Origin: Okapia johnstoni
Lineage: Eukaryota; Chordata; Mammalia; Artiodactyla; Giraffidae
Assembly (NCBI GenBank): GCA_024291935.2
Contig: CM044310.1
Location: 121,964,213 to 122,028,212, forward strand
Direction of reading: 5' to 3'
DNA length: 64,000 bases
The number at the start of each line of letters is the position of its first letter. Position 1 is the stretch's first letter. Of the stretch, positions 1-12,089 are shown in pieces. The notes beneath the pieces are model-generated. The model did not search any database. It saw only the letters and a list, made by a program, of their open reading frames with translations, and was not told the origin of the DNA. A program made the position numbers and the translations under genes.

Positions 1-48
1 CTGTGTTGACAGGCAGATTCTTTACCACTGCACCACCTAGGAAGCCCT
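1..48 (-). mobile_element. tRNA-derived SINE, fragment at window edge
   Basis: The stretch reads as the reverse complement of the tRNA-like head of a ruminant SINE. It shows the recurring 'gattctttaccactg' and 'aagccct' pieces seen in other copies here. The element is cut by the window start. Confidence 0.6.
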
Positions 49-817
49 GAGATAAAGTGTCATTACCATAAATACACCAGTGTGTGCGTCACATTGACAT
101 GAACTCTCGTCTGTATGACCCTGAATCTCCCAATTTGGAGGTCTTTACTGATGTAAATTTTACCAAGTCCTCAGTCCCAATTCACAGTTAGTCACCTGCC
201 AGACAGCCTCAGTTTTTCCTTTTGGTCCAGGGTTTCACCCAGAAGCATATGTTGCCTGTGGTTGTCCTGTTTTGTCATCCCCCAACAACCCTCCAGTCTT
301 GGTCCCTTGGGCCCCAGACCATCTTCAAGGGTACAGGATTTGTGGATGACCCTCAACCTGTGCCGTCCGTGTGGATGGATGATCTGACCCAGGTCACGCT
401 TTGTTGGGCGGACACCCCAGAAATGAGGCTGTGGTTGTCTCGGGGTGTCAGGAGCCCAGGTGGCCCCCCTCCCCATGCTGGTCATGTTCACGCTCATCGT
501 CTGGTCACGTCAAGCAGGCGTCTGCCAGGTTTCTCATGGCAAAGTCCCCAGTTCTCCCTTGGAATTCGATCGGTGTCGGGATAGATACTGACTTCTTGTC
601 CAGTATCGGCAGAAACACAATTGCCGTTGTTAGTATCCGCGGATGACCCTCCCCTGACACGTCCACCATGAGGGGAACTAGATAATGACGATCTCTTTCC
701 ACTCCTCCCTCTGTATTGATAAATTGGCATTCTACTCTAAAGTTTTCTCTTTTTCCCATGTAGTGATTTATTTATTCATTCATTTGCATATATTACTATG
801 AACAGGCTAGAATCCAC
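49..817. other. No gene recognised
   Basis: Short open frames overlap on both strands, but none has recognisable homology, splice structure or a good start context. I see no repeat family in it either. Confidence 0.5.
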
Positions 818-1024
818 AGGGTCGCAAACAGTCAGACACAACTGAAGTGACTTAGCACGCACGCTCATAGCCCGCCAGGCTCCTCTGTCCATGGGATTCT
901 CCAGGCGAGAATACTGGAGTGGGTTGCCCTTCCCTTCTCCAGGAGATCTTCCCCACCCAGGGATCAAAACTGGGTCTCCTCCATCGCAGACGATTCTTGA
1001 CCGTCTGAGCCACCAGGGAAGCCC
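818..1024 (-). mobile_element. Bov-tA SINE
   Basis: This is the reverse complement of a Bov-tA element. It starts with the 'cagggtcgcaaacagtcagac' type tail, passes through the 'gagaatactggagtgggttgcc' type body, and ends at the tRNA-like 'gagccaccagggaagccc' head. Confidence 0.85.
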
Positions 1025-1304
1025 TAACAAACACTTAAGCCTGTAACTATTTCCACGTCAATCAAGGTATGTGTAATATATGTCTGTATTATAGATATAT
1101 AATGTATATTAATTAAACATTGTTCATTTCATTCAAACATACATTATTATATACAGTGATTCAATTTTTGTTATAGATTATAGTCCACTCAGAGTTATGA
1201 AATATTGGCTATATTCCCCTTGCTATATGATGCATCCTTGTAACTTATTTGGTTTTGGTTTTATTTCCAAAGGATCCTTTGTTCACAGAGCAGGACCATG
1301 GCGT

Positions 1305-1342
1305 TTATATATATACGTATGTGTGTATATATATATATATAA
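1305..1342. repeat. TA/TG-rich microsatellite
   Basis: Alternating TA with a short TG-containing centre (tatatatatacgtatgtgtg then TA again). It lies on the downstream side of the SENP3 retropseudogene and could be a mutated poly(A) tail or an independent microsatellite. Confidence 0.75.
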
Positions 1343-1689
1343 AACATCTGGAGATTTGGCAGGCAGTAACCCCGTTGCTCACCCACCACCCCCAGGTTTT
1401 TCTGCCCCCCACCCCTTGCCCGCACACGGAAGGGAGGTGACTGCCCCACCCAGGCCACAAGGCCATCCTCCCCTGCAGACAGGAGGAAATTGGGGATTTT
1501 TCCATGGCCACCCCTTGAACATCAGAAATCAACAAGTATTCTCTCAAAGAAAACAAAAATACAGAAATGAATTGAAACATTTAAATATGGAAAACCAAAG
1601 GGAACTGGGTGGGGAGAGGCTGGAGACCAAAGGAAGTGGAGTTTCTCTGGAAGGGTCTCCCACGTTCTGCTGCACATTCACGACGGGCT

Positions 1690-3362
1690 TGAGGCCTGGG
1701 CCCCGAGGCTGACCCCGAGAGTGCGGACACAGCTCCTCATAGATTTGCTTTCAAAGCGCGGGCGCATCCTGCTGAGCGAAGCTGAGCGGCCGAGATGGGG
1801 CCAGGTGCTGGAGTACTGCAGCACAGAGGCGCCGCGGGCGCTGTCATTGTTCGGCCTGGCCACATTCATTTTGAAGGAACCTTTCCAGCCCTGCTGGAGG
1901 TCCAGCCAGTTTGTCTTCCCGGCCTCTGCCTGTAGATACTTGGCAATATGGTGAGGGCAGGTTCAGGGCGTGCTGCCAGTCAGAACAGGTGATGGCACGC
2001 CACCTGATGTCAGCAGAGATGAGGGACCAAGGACTTAGCAGGAGCTCTCTGCTGAAGATGTCCACGTTTTTGGCCCGCCCTTTCACCCCGTCATGACCCT
2101 TGGTACGGAGTTCATCGTAGAAGAAACGGCTGGAGAAGTGCACATTTTCAGGGACCGTGTCTGTGGCCAGGTCTCCACCCACGCCCGCCACCGGGTTGCT
2201 GAGCCACTTCTGCCCATGGACAAAGCCCCCGAGTCACCCGTGGTGGGCACATACCCTTATGGGTGACTCGGAAGCCCCTCAGCCTGGAAGACCTCCTGGG
2301 CCACGTGGTCCCCAACCATTCACGCATTGCTGAGGACGCTGGCCTCAGGGGGTGCCAGATGTCGCTCTCCTTGGGGCCCAGGTGGTTCCCCCAGGGCCGC
2401 TGGGCAGAGTCCAGGAGACGAGACCTGGGTCAGGGCCCAGAGGAGACATTGGAGTCCGCCTTAAGCCACCTTCCCCCACGGGGGCCCCAGAGGGCACTGG
2501 TGGAGAGCCTGTCACCCCTCCTCGGCCGTGAGAGCACCTGTCAGAGCCGGCCGCGGAGGGTGGTCCCCGGGGGAGTCAAAACAACAGCAGGGGATGGCAC
2601 CTGTGGCACCGCAGCCCCTTCCAGGGGTGAAAGGTGGCCCTCGGGGTGGGCGAGGTTCCGCCGCTGGCCCCAGTGGCACCCCAAAGCTCGCAGTGGCGTG
2701 TCAGCCAGGCGCTGCTCCAAGTACAGCAGCATCCGGAAGATGCTCACAGCCCTGCGAGGTCGGCGCTGTGAACAGGCTTTCCAGGGAGTAGGGCAGGGAT
2801 GGCGAGGCCTCCGGGACGCCCCCGGCTGAGCCCATCTGGGGGGCGGCCTCCACGCTGCTGCTCCCTCCTCCTCATCTTCACCTTCGTTGTCCCCTTCTTC
2901 CTCCTCCTCTTCACTGGCTGAGGCATCAAAAGCGGCCCGAGGGACAGGGAGACGTCCAGGGGGCACTGTGGTCCCCGACCCAGCGTCCGGCCCAAACCCT
3001 CCACCTGATTTGAGTCACAGTTTGTCGATTCCCTTGTGGCTCAGAAGGCAAAGAGCTTGCCCATGATGCGGGAGACCTGAATTCGACCCCTGGATGGGGA
3101 AGATCCCTTGGAGGAGGAAATGGCAACCCACTCCAGTATTCTTGCCTGGAGAATCCCATGGTCGGAGGAGCCTGGCGGGCTACAGACCATGGGGTCGCAA
3201 AGAGTCGGACGACTGAGTGACTTCACTTTCTTTCTTTCTTTGGGGGATTGGGGGCCAATGAAGATGCTGCCGCCTGGGACTTGGGTAAGCGGGGGCTATG
3301 CCGGGTCCAGGAGGCTCAGGGTAGTCTTGTAGAGTCTCTTTCATCTTCCCGTAGCCCAGCAT
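1690..3362 (-). pseudogene. SENP3: SENP3 processed pseudogene (SUMO protease), SINE-interrupted
   Basis: Minus-strand segments match the SENP3 SUMO isopeptidase in order, without introns. An N-terminal MKETLQ start with proline-rich sequence lies near 3344. An acidic run with DASASEEEEEEG follows near 2900, then the arginine-rich segment. The C48 catalytic region shows as VHFSSRFFYDELRTKG (about 2110), KNVDIFSRELLL and [13 protein letters not shown] sequence, ending near 1690. Stops and frameshifts break the frame. A stretch between a DHVAQE-like motif (about 2310) and the catalytic region appears deleted. A Bov-tA sits inside the 5' part. The copy may include 5' UTR above 3344 and 3' UTR below 1690. 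It is non-functional; the parent gene lies elsewhere. Identification rests on remembered SENP3 sequence; the shorter homolog SENP5 is less likely because the N-terminal half also fits SENP3. Confidence 0.88.
3024..3240 (+). mobile_element. Bov-tA SINE inside the SENP3 pseudogene
   Basis: A full-length-looking Bov-tA with 'cccttgtggctcagaagg' head, 'ccactccagtattcttgcc' body and 'gtcgcaaagagtcgga' tail, followed by a (CTTT)n end. It splits the 5' coding part of the SENP3 retrocopy and so inserted after it. Confidence 0.9.
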
Positions 3363-5493
3363 GGGAGAGCCCGGCAGACAGGCCCGAGGGCGAGGGCGGG
3401 CATCTCCGCCTCAGGCTTCCCAGCTCATCTCTCCAGCGGCCCCGCCTCTCCCGGTGTCCTTAGGCGCAGGATTCCTGCGCTTCTGGGTCACATTTACTTT
3501 ATGCATGGCGGTTTATCCCTCTGAATCCCCTCCGCCTTCCCTCTCCCCGCTGGTAACCCCTGGTCTGTTGTCTACATCTGTCAGACTGTTTCTCTGTGTT
3601 ATAGTCATTCATGGAAGTTATATGTTAAAAATGAGGCTGTACTGACGTTTCGAAATCCAGTAGGCCCCCTCCGAGTATTCTTTGCCAACCGTGTTAGCAA
3701 GTCTGAGGATTTCTTCACAGCCCTTGCATAACTCAGCTCCCTGGACACCAGCACACTCACATATTCGCTCAAAGCCGCTGACCCCCCACATCCGCCGCCG
3801 CTCCTCACCCCTGCGCCCGCTCCCGCTGCAGCACCCTCCCGGGGTGCCCCTGCGTCCCCAGGGCGGCCCCTCGGATTCGAGCCAGCGCCCTGCCACCTCC
3901 ATGCAGGAGCGTCTTCCCCACCTTCCCTCTTCCCGGAAATCCCGGATCTCTGTCCAGAGGATCAGGGAGTGAAGTGGGGATGGAAGGAACTTTCTAGAAA
4001 CTTTAGAGTGTTTAATGAGCAGACCATTCAAAACCAAATGCACGCCCGTCTCCTTGGTGCGGAGCTCCGGAGGGTGCCCCCCAGGTCTTTGGCACGAGGC
4101 CTCCCCGCCCCCGCTCACCTGACTTACTGCATTTGTTGTGGGGCTCCTGCCAGAGGAGCGGGGCGAGCAGGGGATGAAGGTCACAGACATGTGGGTCAGA
4201 AGGTTCTGGTGCTTTCCAAGGCCTTGGGCACAGCGGTGACCTGCCGAATGCCCCCTGTGAGACCCTGCAGCCGAGCACTCCCGGGTGCAGGCTCCGGCTG
4301 CCGTCCATGCGTCCACCTCCGCCAACCCTCCCAGCAGGTGGGTGAAGAATGCAGACCAGCACGCTGAGCTTCAGAGAGGGAACTCGTGGAAGTGGAGCCT
4401 GGGACTGTGCCCCAGGTGGATGCCAGCGTGGGGTTTGGGGGCTCCTTGTTGACGGCGCGGCCTGTCCCCTTGGCCCTGTGTGCCCCAGCCTGTCCTGAGC
4501 TAGAACAGAACGCACCTCGTCCCTGCCACTCCTGTTTACCAGCCATCAGCACGAGTGCCTGGGGTGCCTTCGCCGAGGATGGAGTCTGTATCCTCCGCAG
4601 GCCAGCCAAGAGCTGTCTTCCACCCTGCACACCCTATACCGCAGACCCCTGGGAGACCAGCCTGTCCTCAGATGCCTGAGGGGCCCTGGATCCTCCGAGA
4701 GACTCTGAAACTGCCCCGGTGGCCTGGGATCACCCTGAGCAAAGAGGACCGGACTCCCCAGTTGCTGAATTGGAGCCTTGGGGGTGGGGCCTGAGAGGGT
4801 CCTGGGAATGAGCCCAGGAAGGGGGGGCTGGGCTGACCTGGGGTCCCCCCCAACTCCCGCTCCCCTGCACGGCCCTGTGGCCTCCCCAGACCCTCCCACT
4901 GGCCGCCTGCCCCCTCCAAGGACCCCAGGGGAGGGGAAAGGCAATGGCAGGGGTGGGAAGGCCTCTGAGGACCAGAGGGGACTATAGGCGGAGACCTGGG
5001 GTGAGAGTGAGACCATTCCAGAGAGGAAGGAACATTCCAGAGGGCCCTAGAGACACAAGGACTGTGTGGACGGGAGGAGAGGGGAGGCAGCAGCAGTTAC
5101 GCGTTGCTGCCCAAGGCGCAGGGACCCTGGATTATGACAGAAGGAACAGAGACAAAATGGACTGTGAGGGTCTGACTGCTTCATGAGGATCACGTGTGCC
5201 ACTGTATTGCAAATGAGCTAAAGAAATCTAATATATTCAGCAACTGAACCCCAGTAACGCGTGAAACACCGTTAGATAAATGCTCACAAGGCTTTATCAT
5301 GTGTCCCTGGCGTGCCCCTTAGCATTCACGAAAAGAGTCAGAGAAGACAAAGCAGTAATCACGGTTTTACTCTTACCATGGAGCTTCAACTGGAGGCATG
5401 GGAATGGATCTGCCAGGTCTAGGTGACCCTAAAAAAAGCAGATATGGGAAAGCACACGTGTGTTAAACGGCTCACCATTGTATGAAGTCCTCT

Positions 5494-5495
<2 letters not shown>

Positions 5496-5531
<36 letters not shown>
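5496..5531. repeat. (TG)n microsatellite
   Basis: About 17 consecutive TG dinucleotides, likely length-polymorphic. Confidence 0.95.
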
Positions 5532-6078
5532 TGTAACTGCAGCCTTAGGGTTTGGAGGCAGAACAGAAATGAGAGCTGATGTTGGGGGGTCTCCTCTGGG
5601 GCATGACAAACAGCCTTGAGTTCAGTTAGAAGAGTTTGGAGCTTGCCCTGAAACTGGTGAGGAGTTGGAGCAGGACACGGTTCGGGAGGGGCAGTTAGCC
5701 AGGTGCTGTGTGGAGGGTGAACTCGGGATGGGAGTGTGGCAGAGCCCAGACCCGGGAGGGCGCGCTTCACTGGCTGCCTCGGCGGGTGGGGACTGGTGAG
5801 CCCCAGGGTGGGGGGAGCAGGCCCCGAGTCAGGGGTGCGGCGATGCTCTTCCGCTCACCCAGGAAGAGACAGCTCTTCCTCCTGGGCCTGGGAGCCAGGT
5901 TTTACTTCACACAGTTCCTGCCCAGCCAGCTGGTCTCTCCATCTCCTTGGAGAAAATCACTCGAGGTATTTCTGTTTCTTTAGAGCCCCCTTCAAAGCTA
6001 GGTGTCACCCTTCACATCAAACTGTGGAGACCTTTCAGGATTCAGGCCCAAATGACCCTCCAGTTGGAAGGCATTAAA

Positions 6079-6122
6079 ACACACACACACTCACACGCGT
6101 GTGCACACACACAGTCACACAC
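6079..6122. repeat. (AC)n-type imperfect microsatellite
   Basis: Imperfect AC repeat with TC and GC interruptions (acacacacactcacacgcg and similar). Confidence 0.9.
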
Positions 6123-7219
6123 TTTAAGTGCAAGGTGTGGTGCCACCATTTCCGAAATGGTTGAAGGCTACTTCCTCCCTGGCCTCCCTTTCCTCACTCG
6201 GTTGCTCTGAAATTACAACCCCCACCCCCACACCTGTCGTAAGAGTTCACTTGGCCTGAATCATGGAGGGACAAAAGCAGTCGTTGGCAGAGTGTGGGAG
6301 GAGGCATCTGGGCATCTGAGAAATGAAAAGAAGGCAGTCATCGCGCCCCGGGAGACAGAAGGAAGAATCCCGACACGGAGCGCAGCTGTGGCATCACCAC
6401 AACAAAAAGTCTTCCACTGCAGGGGAAGGTTATGGCCTTTCCAAACCCATCTGAATAAGTCTGTGGACAGATGCTGACTTGGACAGCTGCTTTCCACGTG
6501 GGCGCCATATGCAGTCATCGATGACAGACGGTGTGCAGCAGAGGGACCCGCGCGTGGTGGGTGGAGGTGCGCCCTTTGCCTCTCCCCTTCAATCTATAAC
6601 CAGGGAAGTACCCATGGCTCAACCAAGGGGCTTCTGTCCCACACGCCAGGGTGCTGGGTGAGAAGGGAGGTGAGCAGGACGCCTCCGGAGGGTCCCAGCT
6701 GAGCCGGCGCCCGCGATCCCCGCCCTCTGGCCGCAGCCACGGGTCCTGCAGCCCCAGAGGACCCCGCAGCAGCAGGGAGGCAGGGGATCACAGGGAGCCA
6801 GCCACGTGCCTGGGGCCACGTCCCACGAGGCATGGAGATTCCCGTGACTTCCCCATCGGCAGCTGGGGAGCCCGCAAACCCGACGGCACTGGGCGCAGTG
6901 CACGTCTCCCCCCGACTCCAGTGACAGACCCTGCGGCTCAGGGGGTCCCAAACTGAGGGAGGAGCCCGCCGTCCTGTGGACCCAGGCACCGACGCCCCTG
7001 GGGCCACCAGCTTAGTGTCAGAGGTGGGACCTCCGACAGAGGCCGCGGAGCATGGGAGGCACCCGTTCTCAAGTACATTCCGACAACTCCGACGAGAGAA
7101 ACCCCAAACCTGTGCTGCATCTCTGCCACCTGCTGGCAAACAGAAGCAAGTCCTCCAGCTTCTAAGCAGAAAGGGGCCCCAGGACAGGAGTCACTGGGTG
7201 GCAGCCACAAACAGAACAG

Positions 7220-7560
7220 TGACAGTCCTCAAGCAAAGAGCTGAAGGTCGTGGAAGGTTCCGATTGGATGGAGACTTCAGAAGAGTCTCCTTCGTGAAGA
7301 AGGTCAGATGTGCTCTAAGGAAATTCAGCAAGGCCACTCAGCGAGCTCAGGCATGTACATCACCAAGGAGACTGAAATTCTAAAAAAAAAAGAAAACAGA
7401 AATCGTGGAGCTGAAGACCTCAGTGAATAAGATGGAGAATGCTTGGAGAGCACTGGCAGTTAAGCAGCCCATATGGAGGACAGAATCAGCCAGCTGGAAG
7501 TCAGGGAACTAGAAATGATACCAGTGGAAGAGGAAAGCGATTCAAGGTATTTAAACAGGA
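7220..7560 (+). mobile_element. Possible degenerate L1 ORF1 fragment
   Basis: An A-rich segment contains 'aacagaaatcgtggagctga' and codes for short pieces such as MEDRISQLEVRELE, which resemble the coiled-coil part of L1 ORF1. It is broken and short, so the assignment is tentative. Confidence 0.35.
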
Positions 7561-8097
7561 GGAAGGCGAGGCGATCAAGAGGACAGCGTAGGATGACTCC
7601 GGGCTCACCTGCCTCTGCCAACGCCTCAAAACCTCAGCTACCCGTGGACAACACTCTCGGAAATGTGCCTGAGGGCAGCGCTTCACAGCCAGGGCTGTAG
7701 AGAGAGCCACGTGGAGTCGGGTTGGAATGACCTACCGCCGTGGCGGGGGACACGGAAGAGACAGGGGTTATCACAGGGTAGGGGGTCTCCCTGCGGAGCG
7801 GGGGGCCTGAGTCATACATGGAGCACCTCAGCCCTGAGCACCAGCGCTGGGAGGAGGAGCTGCCTCTGCTGGTTTGCAGCCCAGCAGGGCTTACCAGAGG
7901 GGTGAAAGAAACCCAGACTCTGCCCTTGAAGAGCGCACGTGCAGACTTGCCTCCTCTCGAGGGAGCAGACTGGAAACTGACTGCGATTCCAGCCGCCTCG
8001 CCAGGACCAGCCCTGAGCAGGCCCCGGCCAGCCCTGGACTCCCGCTCCCTAATAAGGCAGAGCCGCCTTCGCCTATGAGAGTGCATACACTCCCAGG

Positions 8098-9292
8098 GGT
8101 GTATCACGATTACGCTCAAAATCCTTGGAACCAGGCTTCAGCAGTACGTGAACTAAGAACTTCCAGACCTTCAGGCTGGATTTAGAAAAGGCAGAAGAAC
8201 CGGAGATCAGATTGCCAACAGTGGTTGGATCATAGAGAAAGCAAGGGAGTTCCAGGAAAACATCTGCTTCATTGACTATGCTAGAGCCTTTGACTGTGTG
8301 GATCACCACAAACTGGAAAATTCCTAAAGAGGTGGAAATACCAGACTGCCTTGTTTCCTGAAAAACCTGTATTCAGGTCAAGAAGCAACAGTTAGAATGG
8401 GACGTGGAATGACTGACTGGTTCCAAGTTGGAAAAGGAGTACGTCAAGGCTGTATGTATATTGTCACCTTGTTATTTAACTTATATGCAGAGTACATGCA
8501 AAATGTTGGGCTGGATAAAGCTCAAGCTGGAATCAGAATTGCTGGGAGAAATATCAACAACTTGAGATACGCAGATGACACCACCCTAATGGCAGAAAGC
8601 GAAGAGGAACTAAAGAGCCTCTTGATGAAGGTGAAAGAAAAAGCTGGCTTAAAACTCCGCTTTCAAAAAATGAAGATCATGGCATCCAGTTCCATACTTC
8701 ATGGCAAATAGATGGGGAAACAATGGAAACAGTGACAGACTTTATTTTCTCAGGCTCCAAAATGACTGTGGACAGCGACTGCAGTCATACTCCTTGGAAG
8801 AAAAGCTATGACAAACCTAGACAGCTTATTAAAAGGTCCACCTAGTTAAGGCTATGGTTTTTCCAGTAGTCATGTACGGATGTGAGAGTTGGACTATCAA
8901 GAAATCTGCATGCTGAAGAACTGATGCTTTTGAACTGTGGTGCTGGAGACGGCTCTTGAGAGTCCCCTGGATGGCAAGGAGATCCAACCCATCCATCCTA
9001 AAGGAGATCAGTCCTGGGTGTTCATTGAAAGGACTGATGCTGAAGCTGAAACTCCAATACTTTGGCCACCTGATGCGAAGAGCTGACTCATTGGAAAAGA
9101 CCCTGATGCTGGGAAAGATTGAGGGCAGGAGGAGAAGGGGACAACAGAGGATGAGATGGTTGGATGGCATCACCAATTCAGTGGACATGAGTCTGAGCAA
9201 GCTCCAGGAGATAGTGAAGGACAGGGAGGCCTGGCATTGCAGTCCATGGGGTTGCAAAGAGTCAGACACGACGGAGCGACTGAACAACTGGG
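8098..9292 (+). mobile_element. BovB (RTE) LINE, 5'-truncated
   Basis: The plus strand encodes reverse-transcriptase pieces of the BovB LINE: FIDYARAFDCVDHHK, QGCMYIVTLLFNLYAEYMQ and the catalytic YADDTTLMAESEEE block (8565-8610). It runs on to the usual BovB 3' end with 'gatggttggatggcatcacc' and 'agagtcagacacgacggagc'. Stops and frameshifts make it inactive. It ends about 45 bp before the LILR relic at 9337, so it probably sits in an intron of the former LILR gene. Confidence 0.93.
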
Positions 9293-9336
9293 ACCATAGA
9301 GGCCAGCTGACTAGAGGAGGGAACAGTGGATCCAGG

Positions 9337-9850
9337 AGGTGCCTCTTCTGTCTCACTGTCTCCCTCCAGCAGAACAGGTGGGCTGCCGACCCCCGGGAGG
9401 GGACGGACACTTTGGTGAACCCCTAACATCAAGACTAAGGCGGGGAGGTGGCCCCCCTTCCTGCCTGTTAGGAGGATTGCTGACACGAAGGACAGACAGG
9501 GGAAGAGGACGGACAGACGGTCGGTCACACCCTCAGTAGATGGGTCCTCCTCTCCGGGCCCCTCCTCTCCGGGCCCTCCTCTCCGGGCCCCTCCTCTCTG
9601 GGCCCCTCCTCTCCAGGACCCCAGGCACTCCATCTCACACACCTCCCCCCCCCGCAGGCTGCCACGTCCGAAGCCCCCCAGGACGTTACCTGTGCCCGGC
9701 TGAACCACTCGAGCCTCAGAAGGGGGACGGCCAGCAGCCAGTCCTAACAGACCACCAGGAGCCCCTGGGACCCTTTGGGAATCACCTAATTCTACCCTCA
9801 AAGATACCTAATATCCTTGTATTTGGGAAATAACGCAACAGACATCTCAA
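9337..9850 (+). pseudogene. LILR 3'-end relic (last cytoplasmic exon plus flanks)
   Basis: A plus-strand acceptor (cccccgcag) at about 9656 is followed by codons for AATSEAPQDVTCARLNHSS and a stop near 9747. These match the last cytoplasmic exon of LILRs (QDVTYAQL). The ITIM tyrosine is replaced by cysteine (VTCARL). The preceding intron and following 3' UTR match the 3' end of the intact minus-strand LILR, including 'ctaacagaccaccaggagcc' and 'atttgggaaataa'. It is therefore an inverted copy of 15480-16070. No Ig or TM exon of this copy is seen upstream; a BovB lies there instead. Confidence 0.85.
9541..9617. repeat. Short minisatellite in the LILR relic intron
   Basis: Four to five copies of a roughly 16-17 bp unit, 'ctcctctccgggcccct' with variants. 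The paired copy near 15890 has a single unit, so the expansion came after the inverted duplication. Confidence 0.85.
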
Positions 9851-10439
9851 AATCAATGTGTAAATTGAAAACCAAAGCCAAAAATCCAAACAAAGAAACA
9901 AACAGAAAAAAGATGATAGAAAATGTTTTTGATGAATGATAACGCAAACAATGCATATCGAAGCTACGAACTGAGAAAACTGAGGAGCGTGAGTGAACGT
10001 ATCAGAGAAGGCTGAAAGAAAGCCGACGACCTAGTTTACCAGACCAGGAATTTAGGGGGAAGTAGCAACTGTTTTCAAATAAAGGTGCGATTCGGGAATA
10101 ACAGTGACAAAGGCAGCTAAATATGAAGGCGACCACAAAGTAGAAAAAATCAGTTAAGGCGAAAAAAGACCTCATTCTTGACAACGTTCATAGACCCCGG
10201 CCACCAGGCCCACGGTAAAAAGAGAGAAACAGCACATTTCTAACATTATGAAAGAAACTGCCAAGACTACCACAAACTCTATAGACTTCACAAAGACAGT
10301 GACAGAACCTGACGACATGTTTTGAAACATGCCAACACAGAAGATGCAAATGCAATGGTCACCTTCAAATGTAAGACTGAACGGCTCGTCTGTCACCTTA
10401 TACATTGAATCTGTAGGCAAACGCCCATGACCGCTGTAT

Positions 10440-10745
10440 GTAGAATCTACAGAAGTCAGCCTGAGAGGCCAAGAGGGTAGAATGCTGGTTACCAGGGCTG
10501 GAGTGAGGGGGAAAGAGGGAGACGTTTGGGGCAAAGGGCCCAGTCTTCCAGTTACAAGGTGAATAAGTTCTGGGCACCCGATATACATCAGGGCAGTTAT
10601 AGCTGGTAACACTGTATCGCCTTTTCGAGTCTCGTGAAGAGAGTAGATCTTAAATGTTCTCATCACGAAGAAATGGCAACCAAGTGGTGAGACGGAGGCC
10701 TTAAGAAAAGCTATGGTGGTAACCATTTTCCGATGCGTGTATCAG
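10440..10745 (+). mobile_element. L1 3' UTR fragment (old mammalian L1)
   Basis: Sequence such as 'agaatgctggttaccagggc', 'cagttacaaggtgaataag' and 'gagagtagatcttaaatgtt' is the familiar L1M-type 3' UTR in sense orientation. Confidence 0.75.
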
Positions 10746-10827
10746 TTCAGGAAGCTTCCCTGGTGAGTTCTTGCGAACACTTAAGTACTAATTAAAAAAG
10801 AAAACCTGAACTATTTCTCTGTATAAT

Positions 10828-11018
10828 TTCGCTGGCTGTGCTGGGTCTTCACGGCGGTGTGCAAAATCTTTGCTCTGCAGAGGCATCTGGGGTCTTCAGC
10901 TGCGGCATGAGGACCCTGAGTGTACCGACTGGCATCTGGCTCCCCGGCCAGGGATGGGACCTGGGCCCTGCCCTCGGGGCATCGAGCCTTAGTCCCTGGG
11001 CCACCAGGGAAGTCCCAA
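10828..11018 (-). mobile_element. tRNA-derived SINE (CHR-type), antisense
   Basis: 'ctggctgtgctgggtcttc' at the left and 'ctgggccaccagggaagtcc' at the right form a CHR-type artiodactyl SINE read backwards. Confidence 0.75.
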
Positions 11019-11727
11019 GCGATGATGTACTTACGGACCACACACACTCCGTAACTGCATAAACTTTTCTCTAAAACAGAAAAAGAAGGCATATACCTCA
11101 ACACTTCAACACATTTATCAGACCAGAAAGATATACTCACCAAAACCTGACAAGGGAACTTTAAATGGGAAAGGGAAAGGATGGTCTCTCCCATGGCCTT
11201 GGAGGTCAATCCGTGAACACCGTACAAAGTCAGATTCAGTGACGCGTTCAAGGGATGTTACTCAAGACCGCACTACGGGTTTGTTTGGGGGTTTTGGATG
11301 GACAGAGTAACTTAAAAAATGAAGAATCTATCACATAATGCAATATATCAATACAACAAGTGAACGAATAATCACCTCAACACATATAGGCAAAGCCTTT
11401 GATAAAATATGCCAACGGTTTCTGCTGAAAATAAAAACACATAAGAAATGAAAGGGGAATTTCCTTTCATTAGTGAAGGCATGTTTAACAATCAACACTA
11501 GACATCGCTTGTAAAGGTGGGAACGGGGGTCCTCTCCTCTGTGCCTGGCAAGGATCCAAGTGTGGTCCTATGACCGCATCTCTCCACCAGCGCACTGGCA
11601 GCGCCTCCCAAGGAAGTGAGACCAGACAGAGCAAGCAGCCCCGAAGTGGGCAAGAACAACCCTGCGTTACCAGGAGCCTGCACAACACAAGATGGCCTAC
11701 TCTAGTGAGGAAAGAGTTTTCTGGGAG

Positions 11728-11850
11728 TTCCTTGCTGGTGCAGTGGCTAAGATTCCACGCTCCCCATACAGGGGGTTCGGGTTCGATCCCTGGTGGGGGA
11801 ACTGGAGCCCACGGGCCGCAGCAAAGACCTGGTACAGTGAAATAAGAAAG
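11728..11850 (+). mobile_element. tRNA-derived SINE, sense
   Basis: Head 'gttccttgctggtgcagtgg' followed by a B-box-like 'ggttcgggttcgatccctgg' region and an A-rich end. The B-box similarity comes from the tRNA ancestry; this is not a tRNA gene. Confidence 0.75.
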
Positions 11851-12089
11851 AAAAAAGAGCTAACAGTAGTTTTCCAACATTGCTGGACACATGATCAATA
11901 TTTAGAATTCAGCTGCCGTTCAGACTTCCAATCCTGGCTGAGATGAACTAAATGAATCTTCTTGTTTCTTGACTTCACGCCAGTGAGCCTGATTACATCC
12001 TCCTGACCTCTAGAGCTGTAAGATCATATAAGTCTTTTAATTCACCAAGTCTGTGGTCACTTGTGGTAAATGGCAACCAATACAACCAC

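Larger units (their letters stand above)
3363..7219. other. No gene recognised; mixed low-complexity sequence
   Basis: G+C-moderate sequence with many overlapping open frames. The longest is a 235-codon minus-strand frame at 3618-4325 with no recognisable domain or homolog. I found no credible splice structure or repeat family beyond two dinucleotide runs listed separately. Confidence 0.45.

Noticed and set aside
3618..4325. 235-codon minus-strand open frame
   Set aside because: No domain, homolog or splice context recognised. It abuts the SENP3 retrocopy but does not read as SENP3. Long chance frames are common in G+C-rich sequence.
8098..9292. Reverse-transcriptase frame as an active gene or domesticated RT
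   Set aside because: 5'-truncated BovB with stops and frameshifts, one of many copies in ruminants.
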